From Gammaproteobacteria bacterium (lineage in GTDB: Bacteria; Pseudomonadota; Gammaproteobacteria; Pseudomonadales; JADFDG01): a DNA stretch of 64,000 bases. Under the pieces are notes generated by a model. It worked only from the letters and a program-made list of their open reading frames with translations. It searched no databases and was not told the DNA's origin. Positions 36,516-45,268 of the stretch are shown in pieces; within the stretch, counting starts at the first letter, position 1; the number at the start of each line of letters is the position of its first letter. The stretch is from positions 50,691-114,690 of the forward strand of contig JADFDG010000014.1 in assembly GCA_018262975.1 (NCBI GenBank), in the 5' to 3' direction. Made by a program: the position numbers and the translations under genes.

Positions 36516-37465
36516 TGGCCAGGATTACCCGCCCATCCATGCGTAAGGCCCGCGGCGTCGGCCTCGTCGAGCTGATGGTCACCCTGTTGCTGGGTGCGCT
36601 CATCACCGCCGGCGTGATTTCGCTGTTCAATGCCAACCGCCAGACTTTTCGCCTGCAGGACAACCTGGCGCTGGCCCAGGAAACCGGCAGTTTTGCGCTG
36701 GATTTCATCGCCCGCGATTTGCGTCGTGCCGGCTACCCGGGGGATGTGTTCAACAGCGTTGGTGCCTTTGATACCGCCAACACCATCAATGACCGGGTGC
36801 AGGTCAAGAATGATGTCATTAACGGTGCGACGGTGTCGGTCAACTATGTTGATGATCAACTGGCAGTGATCTATCAGCCCGATGTGTTTTCCGCGCAGAC
36901 CACTTGTACAGGCGACGCCATTCCCGCCGGTACCGCTTACATCAGTAACCGCTACTGGGTGCGTACCACGGCGGATGGCAGGGAACGGGAACTGGTTTGT
37001 CAGGGTTTTGCTGTTACCACCAGTGGTACGGCAATCACTGGTCGTACCGCCATTGGCCAGCCCCAGGCGCTGATCTCCGGCGTCGACAGTTTCCAGGTGC
37101 TGTACGGCGTCGATACCACGCCGACTGCGATTCCCGGTGCTGGCGGGGGCGGTTGTACGGACAGCGCAAACATGCCCAACATCTATGTGCCGGGCAATTT
37201 GTTACAGGCGGCCATCGACACAGGCGCAGCCCCTCCGTCCTGTGCGCTGCCGTTGACCCCGATCGCCACGGTGCGCAGCGTCCGCATTGCCTTGCTGGTG
37301 CGCACCAATGCGGACGTGGATGCGACCGTGCCGGCAGGTCTCGATTATGTGTTGCTGGACCGCAGGCTTCATGCCAGCAACTTCGCTCCGGTTGCCGACG
37401 GGCGGATCCGCCGCCTGTTCCTTACCACGGTCGCCTTGCGCAATACCGAGAGGGTCGTGCGATGA
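36515..37465 (+). CDS. pilW: minor pilin PilW
   Basis: 316 residues. Prepilin signal A-R-G|V-G-L-V-E-L-M-V-T-L-L-L-G (cleavage after Gly14, Glu19 at +5; Val rather than Phe at +1). G-S-F-A-L-D-F-I-A-R-D-L-R-R-A-G-Y is the conserved PilW motif after the helix. The rest is a long beta-rich domain with paired Cys. It overlaps pilX by ATGA. Its third positions are a little less G+C-rich than in the housekeeping block. Confidence 0.88.
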   Translation: MARITRPSMRKARGVGLVELMVTLLLGALITAGVISLFNANRQTFRLQDNLALAQETGSFALDFIARDLRRAGYPGDVFNSVGAFDTANTINDRVQVKNDVINGATVSVNYVDDQLAVIYQPDVFSAQTTCTGDAIPAGTAYISNRYWVRTTADGRERELVCQGFAVTTSGTAITGRTAIGQPQALISGVDSFQVLYGVDTTPTAIPGAGGGGCTDSANMPNIYVPGNLLQAAIDTGAAPPSCALPLTPIATVRSVRIALLVRTNADVDATVPAGLDYVLLDRRLHASNFAPVADGRIRRLFLTTVALRNTERVVR

Positions 37466-38067
37466 GCAAACGCATTCCGCATCGCAAGCAGGAGGGTATG
37501 GCCCTCCTCATCGCCCTGGTTGTGTTGGTGGTGGTGTCGATTCTCGGCGCCACGTCGATGCGATCCGCGTTGTTCCAGGGGAAGGTGTCCGTAAACCAGC
37601 AGGCATCCCAGTTGACCTTCCAGGGGGCGGAGTCCGGGATCGAATCGGTATTCGAACAGTCCGTCTGGCAGGTGGAGAACGACGTACCGCCCCAGAACCC
37701 GAACCACATCTTCTACCGGGCCGTCATTTCGGGCGAGCCGCTGCGTTTGTGCTACAGCGCTGGCGGCGCCATCACCGTGGACAATGAAGTGACCCGCACT
37801 GTGTCGGGCACCAATCTTGTGTTCGACATGGACGATTGCGAACAGCGCGGGGACAACCCGGTGCTGGTCACTGCCGTGGTGGCCGCGCCGCCGCCAGGGC
37901 TCGACCAGTCCCTGCCGCTCGAGGGCACCAGCCTGTGCGGCAACAACACCACTTGTTTCGGCACCACCCAGATCTATTCGCGGGCATTTGCAAGCATTGC
38001 CGGTCGCGGCCTGGAACGTTCCCACGTACAGATGTGGGGCATTCTTTCGCCGAGTTCGGGTAACTGA
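37462..38067 (+). CDS. pilX: minor pilin PilX
   Basis: 201 residues. Prepilin-like signal Q-E-G|M-A-L-L-I-A-L-V-V-L-V-V with cleavage after Gly12. Glu at mature +5 is absent (Ile there), as in GspK-like pseudopilins that cap the pilus tip. It has conserved Q-L-T-F-Q-G-A-E-S-G-I-E and several Cys. The start overlaps the pilW stop. It is followed at 60 bp by pilY1, its expected partner in the tip complex. Confidence 0.85.
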   Translation: MSKRIPHRKQEGMALLIALVVLVVVSILGATSMRSALFQGKVSVNQQASQLTFQGAESGIESVFEQSVWQVENDVPPQNPNHIFYRAVISGEPLRLCYSAGGAITVDNEVTRTVSGTNLVFDMDDCEQRGDNPVLVTAVVAAPPPGLDQSLPLEGTSLCGNNTTCFGTTQIYSRAFASIAGRGLERSHVQMWGILSPSSGN

Positions 38068-38127
38068 CATTCATCGAGGTTCCGCGGCAGCGCGCCGCGG
38101 TCACAGGGATAACAGCGGGGTATCAAC

Positions 38128-41100
38128 ATGAACATGCAGCAGGCCAGTGACGTCACGCTGCGGTTGTACCGGACCGGATGCCGCATCGCCCGGCGTTCGC
38201 GCGTCGGTGCCGCCGTTTTCTCCTACCTGATGCTCGGCTTGTCGCCGGCCATGGCTGCGGACATCGATATCTACACCAAGAACGTCGCCACCGCCGCTGG
38301 CGGTGCGCCGGTGATCCTGATGCAGATCGACTCCTCGGGCTCCATGGCCTATGAACTGGCAAGCGACAACTGGGCCGATTACCTGCTCGAAGAGCGGTCC
38401 TACCGGGCGGTCGACGTGGCGCGTAACCAGGTGAGCGGCCTGCCGGGCACCTACAAGGTCGGCCTGATGCGCTACAAGGATGGCGGTACCGGCCAATTGC
38501 TGATGGAAGCCGCGCCGCTGGCCGAGCAGGTGCTGTCAGCGGGGTCGGCGGCGGGTGGTACCAGTGTGTTCAAGCTGGGTGATGACAAGGCGGATGCCGA
38601 CCAGATCCGCTCTGCTTCGAATCCGGCGGCGGCCTCCACTTTTTCATTGTCCAACGAGCAGGTTGGCAACTTCTCTGTCCTGAATCTGGGCAAGACCGAG
38701 TCCTGGACGCTCAAGCGAGGAGCGACCGGCTTTACATCCATCCCTGGTCGCTGGCCGTTTACTTATGATGCCGCCGAGGTGCCTGATTATCCGCTGCCGC
38801 CTGGTTCGGGTGGAAAAGTGCGGGGCAACACGGCCGGGCTGGCGGGCAATGGGGTGTACTGGTACAAACACACCTCCTCCTCCAGCACCAGTCAGACCAT
38901 CGTTGTCCGTTCCGACACGGTTGCCCCCTATGTCTGTGTCACGAATGCGGCCGGGTCCGGTTATCGGACGGGCGGCACCTGCACGCTGGGGACGGCAGGC
39001 GCCGACTTGACCCTGAGTCTGTCGAGCCTCAGTACAAGCACCGATTCGGGCTGGTCCCGCGTGATTGTGGGTACCAATGCCCCCGGGGAGGTAGGCACCT
39101 ACACTGTGACGGTTGGAACCTCGTCGCGTGGCCTTCTGTATCAGGAATTGGTGCCGGCATACGGCAACAACAGGACTGCGCTCCAGTTCTCGCGCATCGA
39201 TATTCCGGCGGGCGCCACGATCACGAGTGCATCTATCCGTGTCAAGGCCAGCATCGGCAACACCTCCGGCGCCGGCTTCGTGCTTGGCATTGAGGCCAGT
39301 CCGCAACCGCTTTCGTTGGCAGAGGGGCTACGCGACCCTGCCAACAAGGGCCTTTACAGTCGCGATATTGACTGGCTGAACACCAGTCAGGCCGAGTGGG
39401 CGACCAATGCCAGCATCGGGAGCTGGAGCTCGGGAAGTCTTTACGATCTCGACGTCACGGCGTTGGTGCAGCGGCAGGTGGGTCGGGCTGACTGGTGCGG
39501 AGGAGACATGGTGTTCGCGGTGGAACGCCACCCGGCCATGACTGCGTTTACCAATGCCTGGCAACCCGCCAGTCTGTCGAACAACTATATGCGTCGTGTG
39601 TATGCCTTCGACAACCAGGCTGCCAAGGCTATGGATGGCACTGCGGACAATGCCCGCCCGGCTGAGCTGGTGGTTACCTGGACGGCGCCGGCAACTCCGG
39701 TGACCCTCGCAGCCTGCCAGAATCGCGAGTTGACCCTCACCATCGGTGGCAGTTCCGATGACGTCGAGCAAGGTGCTACTGGCGTGATTCGCTACGATGG
39801 GGAGACTCGCAACAGTTTGGGTGCTGTGACCGGCTATGATCGTTACCTGACCATCGGTAGCGGCAACCGCAAGATTGGTCTGCGTTTTCCGCTGGTATCC
39901 GTACCGCAGGGGGCGGTGATATCCGAGGCGTACCTTGAACTGACCTCCGCCGCCAACGCCACGGCACCGGTGCTGAACATCTTCGCAGCGGATCAGGCAC
40001 AGGCCGCGCCGTTCCCCGGCGAGGCGCTCGCCCTGGATACCTTGCCGTTGACCACGGACACGCCGGTGACCTGGTCTCCGGGTGGGTGGACCAAAGATGT
40101 CACTTACCGGTCGCCCGACATCGCTTCGCTGATACAGCCGATTCTTGACCGCGATGACTGGAGTTATGACAACGCCATTGCGTTGATTGTTCAGGGCAAT
40201 ACCGCAACCGGTGTTCGTGCATGGGCATGGGAACGTCATGATTCGGACGCTACCTCTGGCAACGATGCCCTGGAGCGTGCCCGTTACGGCAACTACAGCG
40301 CGGTACTGCGCCTGAAGGTGCGGTCTGCCGACGGCTCTGCACTGCCGGTCGTGCAGACGCGCCGCCAGCGTTTGTACGACGAGTTTGCCCGCATGACCAT
40401 GGGTGACAGTACGCCTATCGCCGGCACGTTGCTGGAGTCGGCGAAATATATGCTGGGTGAATCGCCCTATACCCTGCCCCCGCTGGCGGACGGCGACTGT
40501 GCCACCAATGCCATTGTGCTGCTGACCGACGGCGACGAGACGGGCTCCTATAGTTCACTGTCCACCGGGGTGGCCAACCTCATGGTGGGTGCCCCCGAAG
40601 TCGAAGGAGGCACCTGCAGCAACAGCGGGGATGGTCGCTGGTATTGCTCCTACAAGTTGATGAGCGGGCTGTTCAACAAGCGCGTCGCCGCCAGTAATGA
40701 CAAGAAATACAGCATCGTCACCCACGCGGTGGGCTTCGGTCCGGTGGCCAAGAACGATAATTCGATGCTGGCCCTGTCCAAGAACTACGGTGGGGGTGGC
40801 TGGTATCCGGCTACCGACGCGGCGGAACTGGTGAAGAAATTCCGTGAGATCGTTTCGAGTGTCACGGCAGCTTCCGGCAGCGTGGCTGCAGCCGGCGTGG
40901 CGGTGAACGCGCTCAACAAGTTCGAGCACCTGGACGAGCTTTACTACGCGTTGTTCAAGCCGTCCACCTCGGTGCGCTGGATAGGTAACGTCAAGCGTTA
41001 TCGTCTCCAGGATTCGGCCATCGTGGATGTGGCCGGCCTCTCGGCCATCAGCGGCACGACCGGCTTGTTCGCCACGGGCACCCGTAGTTGGTGGTCGGAT

Positions 41101-43023
41101 GCGCCTGACAACGGCGATGTGGGCAGTGGCGGTGTCGGCGCAGAAATTCTTCCCAACGCCCGCAATCTCTATACCTATTTCGGACCCTATGGCACGGGTA
41201 TGAACGTGCCGCTGCGCGAAAGCAATCCGAACGATCGTGATGGCGTGAACGGGGACGTGGTGCTCGATGTCAACGCGAAAATCGATATGTACCATATGGG
41301 GGTCAACCAGCGGACCGACTGGGCTTCCCTGACCACTACCCAGAAGTCCGGGTATCGCGCGCAAGCCATCGAGTACCTGCGCGGCAGCCAGAATGCCACC
41401 CCCAACCCCTATATCGGTGCGGTGATCCACAGTTCGCCCAGCCTGGTCACTTACGGACAGGAAGGCACCGGCACCTCGGCGACTGGCATCAACACCCTGT
41501 TTGTCAGCGACAATGCCGGTGTGCTGCGCATGATCGATACAGGTGACAAGTCGGGCACGACGGCCGAGAACATCGCCAACACCGGTGGACGTGAGCTCTT
41601 TGCCTTTGTTCCCCTCGAGTTGCTGGATAACTCGACGCTGCTCCTGGAGAACAAGCTCAGGGTCAATGACTTCGGGCATGTCTGGGGTCTGGACGGCACT
41701 TGGGTCCCGTGGAAATACGATGTCGATCTTGATGGAAGCGTCGAGCCTGCCGATGGTGACAAGGTCATGATCTACGGTGGTATGCGTCGCGGCGGCAAGA
41801 ACTACTACGCGCTCGACGTGACCACCGTGCGTCGCGATGTCAGCAATCCCAACCCGGTGCTGAAGTGGGTCATTGAAGGCGGCAAGACCGGTACGCCATA
41901 CGCCAACATGGGGCAGTCGTGGGCTGATCCTTCGCCGCGCTGGATCCGCTGGAATGATGAGCGTCGCCGGGTCGTGTTCTTCACGGGTGGCTATGACGCG
42001 GCCGCTAACGACTACGTGACGTCTTTCAGTGGGGCAACGCAGTTGGGTCGGCAGGTCTACATGGTGGATGCAGACACCGGACAGTTGCTGTGGTGGGCTT
42101 CTTCGGAGGGATCAGCCAGTACTGTGGTGGCTAACATGAAGTACAGCATGCCGTCGGCACCAGTCACCATGGATCGCAATGGCAACGGTGTGGTTGATGG
42201 CTTCTACGTGATGGATATCGCCGGTCAGTTGTTCCGCTTCGACCTCAACGAAGGGGCAACGTCTTCGACGAACTTCGTGCGTGGCAATGCGCCGGTCCTG
42301 GTGGGCAATTTCGGTCCAACCGCGCCGGGCGCCAATGCCACGTCGGATAACAGGCGCTTCTACGATGCGCCGGCCGTCGCCTTTGTTCGTTCGTCGGCGG
42401 GTGGTGACCTGATGATTGCGACGACCTCGGGGGATCGCGAGGCCCCGGGTTCGACGAGCACCGACGAGAAGGTTATCTTCATCCGCGACGTGGGTGCATG
42501 GAATATCGTGCCGCCGCCGCGCACGACGTTGACGTTCGCCGATCTGGCAGAGTTGCCGGAGACCGGCGCACTGCCGCCCAACGACATGGCCAAGCCCGGC
42601 TGGTACATGGACCTTGACCGGTCGGATGGCGAGAAAGGCTCCGGTTCTCCGGTGTTCTTCAACTTTGCGCTGCTATTCTCGACCTACGTTCCCAAGGGGG
42701 CGATCACGGACATGGAGTGTGCTCCCGCCATCGGCATCTCGCGCCTCTACGCCATGAATGCGTTGACCGGCGCGGGCATCGTCAATAGTGAACTGGAATA
42801 TGCATCGGAGAATCAGCGTTACCTTGACGAGGCGATGCCTGGCATGGGCTCGACGGTGCAGACCCTGTACATGGATGGTCAGCTCACGATCGTCTCCGGT
42901 ACGCTGGCGATTGCGACCGACAACGAGGCGGGTAACGGCCTTGAGGATGACGACAGCAACCTCCTGGATCCGGCCATCTTCGGCAACATACGTCGCACCC
43001 GCTGGTTTGAAGTAAACGAGTGA
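38128..43023 (+). CDS. pilY1: type IV pilus tip protein PilY1
   Basis: 1631 residues, longer than the roughly 1160 of P. aeruginosa PilY1. Signal peptide of about 43 residues ending A-M-A. The von Willebrand A domain starts with the MIDAS motif D-S-S-G-S (68-72), then is interrupted at about residue 120 and resumes near 745, with Thr762 (G-D-S-T-P) and Asp801 (L-L-T-D-G-D) completing the metal site. The roughly 620-residue insert holds two jelly-roll-like modules (about 347-470 and 580-735) resembling DNRLRE/CBM96 domains. The C-terminal half is the PilC beta-propeller with a calcium loop D-R-N-G-N-G-V-V-D (1349-1357) and a second Asp-rich loop (1198-1211). It supports pilus assembly, adhesion and surface sensing. 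Confidence 0.93.
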   Translation: MNMQQASDVTLRLYRTGCRIARRSRVGAAVFSYLMLGLSPAMAADIDIYTKNVATAAGGAPVILMQIDSSGSMAYELASDNWADYLLEERSYRAVDVARNQVSGLPGTYKVGLMRYKDGGTGQLLMEAAPLAEQVLSAGSAAGGTSVFKLGDDKADADQIRSASNPAAASTFSLSNEQVGNFSVLNLGKTESWTLKRGATGFTSIPGRWPFTYDAAEVPDYPLPPGSGGKVRGNTAGLAGNGVYWYKHTSSSSTSQTIVVRSDTVAPYVCVTNAAGSGYRTGGTCTLGTAGADLTLSLSSLSTSTDSGWSRVIVGTNAPGEVGTYTVTVGTSSRGLLYQELVPAYGNNRTALQFSRIDIPAGATITSASIRVKASIGNTSGAGFVLGIEASPQPLSLAEGLRDPANKGLYSRDIDWLNTSQAEWATNASIGSWSSGSLYDLDVTALVQRQVGRADWCGGDMVFAVERHPAMTAFTNAWQPASLSNNYMRRVYAFDNQAAKAMDGTADNARPAELVVTWTAPATPVTLAACQNRELTLTIGGSSDDVEQGATGVIRYDGETRNSLGAVTGYDRYLTIGSGNRKIGLRFPLVSVPQGAVISEAYLELTSAANATAPVLNIFAADQAQAAPFPGEALALDTLPLTTDTPVTWSPGGWTKDVTYRSPDIASLIQPILDRDDWSYDNAIALIVQGNTATGVRAWAWERHDSDATSGNDALERARYGNYSAVLRLKVRSADGSALPVVQTRRQRLYDEFARMTMGDSTPIAGTLLESAKYMLGESPYTLPPLADGDCATNAIVLLTDGDETGSYSSLSTGVANLMVGAPEVEGGTCSNSGDGRWYCSYKLMSGLFNKRVAASNDKKYSIVTHAVGFGPVAKNDNSMLALSKNYGGGGWYPATDAAELVKKFREIVSSVTAASGSVAAAGVAVNALNKFEHLDELYYALFKPSTSVRWIGNVKRYRLQDSAIVDVAGLSAISGTTGLFATGTRSWWSDAPDNGDVGSGGVGAEILPNARNLYTYFGPYGTGMNVPLRESNPNDRDGVNGDVVLDVNAKIDMYHMGVNQRTDWASLTTTQKSGYRAQAIEYLRGSQNATPNPYIGAVIHSSPSLVTYGQEGTGTSATGINTLFVSDNAGVLRMIDTGDKSGTTAENIANTGGRELFAFVPLELLDNSTLLLENKLRVNDFGHVWGLDGTWVPWKYDVDLDGSVEPADGDKVMIYGGMRRGGKNYYALDVTTVRRDVSNPNPVLKWVIEGGKTGTPYANMGQSWADPSPRWIRWNDERRRVVFFTGGYDAAANDYVTSFSGATQLGRQVYMVDADTGQLLWWASSEGSASTVVANMKYSMPSAPVTMDRNGNGVVDGFYVMDIAGQLFRFDLNEGATSSTNFVRGNAPVLVGNFGPTAPGANATSDNRRFYDAPAVAFVRSSAGGDLMIATTSGDREAPGSTSTDEKVIFIRDVGAWNIVPPPRTTLTFADLAELPETGALPPNDMAKPGWYMDLDRSDGEKGSGSPVFFNFALLFSTYVPKGAITDMECAPAIGISRLYAMNALTGAGIVNSELEYASENQRYLDEAMPGMGSTVQTLYMDGQLTIVSGTLAIATDNEAGNGLEDDDSNLLDPAIFGNIRRTRWFEVNE

Positions 43024-43032
43024 TGTACCCAC

Positions 43033-43061
43033 TGCCCGGGCGCAACCGTTGCGCCCGGGCA
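43033..43061 (+). repeat. perfect 13-bp inverted repeat between pilY1 and pilE
   Basis: TGCCCGGGCGCAA (43033-43045) and TTGCGCCCGGGCA (43049-43061) pair perfectly around a 3-base loop. No U-run follows, so it is not a classic terminator. It may be an mRNA stability or processing hairpin that sets the ratio of PilE to PilY1. Confidence 0.7.
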
Positions 43062-43085
43062 TTTCACCTGAAGGAGAACTTGGTC

Positions 43086-43520
43086 ATGGCGCGGCGGACG
43101 CAACGGGGTTTCACGCTGGTGGAGATCATGGTGGTCGTGGTGATCATCGCCATCATTACCTCCATTGCGGTGTCGTCGTTCTCGGGTTCAGCCGACGACT
43201 CCCGTCGTGCACGGGCGCGTGCAGATATCTCGTCGCTCAACGACGCGGTGCAGCGGTTCTACCAGTTGAGTTTTACCTATGCAGGTGTCGGCACCGCGGC
43301 CCAGGTGGCGACGCGCGAGGGTATCAGTCTCACCGATGACTATACCTTCAGGATCGATGTCGATGCCGATGGCCAGGGCTACTGGGTCGTCGCCACGCCG
43401 TCGGCAACGGGTACGCTCGCCGATGACGGCGCGCTGGCCACCGGTGACGCCGGCGAGCGCTGCTATTACCCGGGCGACGACAACCCCTCCGACCTGGGAA
43501 GTTGCCCGCAGAGTTTCTGA
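43086..43520 (+). CDS. pilE: minor type IV pilin PilE
   Basis: 144 residues. A short leader ends Q-R-G|F-T-L-V-E-I-M-V-V-V-V-I (cleavage after Gly8, Glu13 at +5). The pair Cys126 and Cys140 (R-C-Y-Y-P-G-D-D and S-C-P-Q-S-F) forms the C-terminal D-loop. The start at 43086 has AAGGAG about 10 bp upstream. It closes the operon and matches PilE of the Pseudomonas minor pilin cluster in position and size, not the major pilin PilA. No pilY2 lies between. Confidence 0.88.
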   Translation: MARRTQRGFTLVEIMVVVVIIAIITSIAVSSFSGSADDSRRARARADISSLNDAVQRFYQLSFTYAGVGTAAQVATREGISLTDDYTFRIDVDADGQGYWVVATPSATGTLADDGALATGDAGERCYYPGDDNPSDLGSCPQSF

Positions 43521-43540
43521 CCACCACTGGCGGCCTGGTG

Positions 43541-44059
43541 TCAGCGTTCCGCGCAGGGCTCCCGTTCTGCGCGTGACCGCCCGGTTATGTTGACCACGAT
43601 CGCCCGCCCGGCTTCCGGGTGTTGCGGGTCGCAGAACCGGAAACGCCCGTTCTGTCGCCACATGCCGTTCGGGCGCGCCGTCAGGTAGTTGCGCGTTCCG
43701 AAGCCGCGCCATTCGACGCGGATCCCTTCATTGCCCTTGACGACCACGTCCACCAGCAGGTCTTGCGTGGAGGCCAGCGCGCCATCGCGGTCGTCGTCGT
43801 GGAACAGTGACAGGTGTTCCTGCCAGCGGCCGGTGCAGCGTTGCTGCGCATCCAGTTGGCATAGCGTCACCGGACGGCCGCGGCTCACGGCCAGGTGGCG
43901 GGCGGTGTGCAGCGCCTGTGCGTAGGTCGTGACATGGGCCTGCATCGCCGCGGGCACCACCAGCGAACGCATGGCCGGGATGCCCAGGCCGGCAACGATG
44001 CCGATCACGGCGACGGACGCCATGAGTTCGATGAGCGTAAAACCTCGCACACGGGTCAT
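43541..44059 (-). CDS. fimT: FimT-type pseudopilin (GspH/FimT)
   Basis: 172 residues. Very short leader R-V-R-G|F-T-L-I-E-L-M (cleavage after Gly6, Glu11 at +5) and a GspH domain (A-L-H-T-A-R-H-L-A-V-S-R-G-R-P-V-T-L-C). The ATG at 44059 has CAGGAG upstream. It converges on pilE with 20 bp between stops. In naturally transformable gammaproteobacteria FimT binds DNA during uptake. The Arg/Gly-rich C-terminus (R-S-R-A-E-R-E-P-C-A-E-R) is compatible with that, but not proof. Confidence 0.85.
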   Translation of the reverse strand: MTRVRGFTLIELMASVAVIGIVAGLGIPAMRSLVVPAAMQAHVTTYAQALHTARHLAVSRGRPVTLCQLDAQQRCTGRWQEHLSLFHDDDRDGALASTQDLLVDVVVKGNEGIRVEWRGFGTRNYLTARPNGMWRQNGRFRFCDPQHPEAGRAIVVNITGRSRAEREPCAER

Positions 44060-44164
44060 GGTGATCTCCTGCAGCGCTGGCTGTGAACGCCGCAGATGCT
44101 GCCACGGTCGTCGCGAACACCTTGTGCGACAATGCCGCCACCAGCCATGCCGGGAGTCCACGCG

Positions 44165-45259
44165 ATGCGCCAGCGAATCGCCATTATCGGTGCCGGTGTC
44201 ATCGGCCTGCTGACGGCACGCGAGTTGTTGCACCGCGGCCACCGCGTGGTACTTGTCGACCGCGCGCAACCGGCGCGTGCGGCGTCGTGGGCGGGTGGCG
44301 GCATCGTGTCTCCGCTGTATCCGTGGCGCTACGGCGAGGCGGTGTCGGCACTGGCGGCCGGCGCACAGGAAGCCCATGCGCGGCTGTCCACCGAGTTGCT
44401 GGCGGAAACCGGCATCGATCCCGAATACACCCCTTGCGGCCTGCTCATGCTGGCGCCGGCCGATGTCGCGCAGGCGCTGTCGTGGTGCGAGGCACACGGG
44501 CGCAATGTCGAGCGCTGTGATGTCACTCGCGTTGCGCAACTGCAGCCCGGCCTGTCCGGGCGCGACGCGCTGTGGATGCCTGCCATCGGCAACGTCCGCA
44601 ATCCGCGGTTGTTACGCGCGCTGCTGGCGATGGTTGGCGCACATCCCGGCGCCGAACTGGCGTGGCAGGCGGACGTGGCATTGCAGGCGGAGGAGGGCGG
44701 TGCTGTCCTGCGCGTGAATGGCCGTGCGGTTGATTGCGATGCGATCGTCGTCGCGGCCGGCGCCTGGTCGGCGTCCCTGCTGGCGCCTTTCGGCATCGAT
44801 CTGCCGGTGATCCCGGTGCGTGGCCAGATGCTGCTGTTTGCGCCGCGCCCGGGCCTGTTGCAGCGCATCGTGCTGCACGAGGGGCGTTACCTGATCCCGC
44901 GCCGTGACGGTCGCATCGTCGCCGGCAGCACCCTGGAATTCACCGGTTTCGATGACTCGACCACGGTGCAGGCGCGTGAATCGCTGTTCGCCTCCGCTAC
45001 CGCGATGATGCCCGCGCTGGCGAACGTGCCGCTGGAGACCCAGTGGGCGGGCCTGCGTCCCGGCGCGCCGTCGGGCATTCCGTACATCGACCGGGTCCCG
45101 GGGACGCACGTTTACGTCAACGCCGGCCATTTCCGTAACGGACTGGTGCTGGCGCCGGCGGCAGTATCGGTCGGGGTCGCGCAACTGCTCGGTGAAGCGC
45201 CGCCGGTGGACGCTTCGCCCTACGCGATCACGGCGCCGCGCGGGCAGGACCTGGTATAG
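44165..45259 (+). CDS. thiO: glycine oxidase ThiO-like FAD-dependent oxidoreductase
   Basis: 364 residues, DAO family. FAD-binding R-I-A-I-I-G-A-G-V-I-G (4-14), then W-A-G-G-G-I-V-S-P-L-Y-P-W-R-Y (about 44-58), the strongest match to ThiO/ThiO-like, and P-V-R-G-Q-M-L-L before H-E-G-R-Y-L-I-P-R-R-D-G-R-I-V-A-G-S-T. Glycine oxidase supplies iminoglycine for thiamine thiazole synthesis. The place between fimT and pilR is conserved in Pseudomonas. It is divergent from fimT and ends 9 bp before the convergent pilR stop. Confidence 0.88.
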   Translation: MRQRIAIIGAGVIGLLTARELLHRGHRVVLVDRAQPARAASWAGGGIVSPLYPWRYGEAVSALAAGAQEAHARLSTELLAETGIDPEYTPCGLLMLAPADVAQALSWCEAHGRNVERCDVTRVAQLQPGLSGRDALWMPAIGNVRNPRLLRALLAMVGAHPGAELAWQADVALQAEEGGAVLRVNGRAVDCDAIVVAAGAWSASLLAPFGIDLPVIPVRGQMLLFAPRPGLLQRIVLHEGRYLIPRRDGRIVAGSTLEFTGFDDSTTVQARESLFASATAMMPALANVPLETQWAGLRPGAPSGIPYIDRVPGTHVYVNAGHFRNGLVLAPAAVSVGVAQLLGEAPPVDASPYAITAPRGQDLV

Positions 45260-45268
45260 GCCGCGCCC

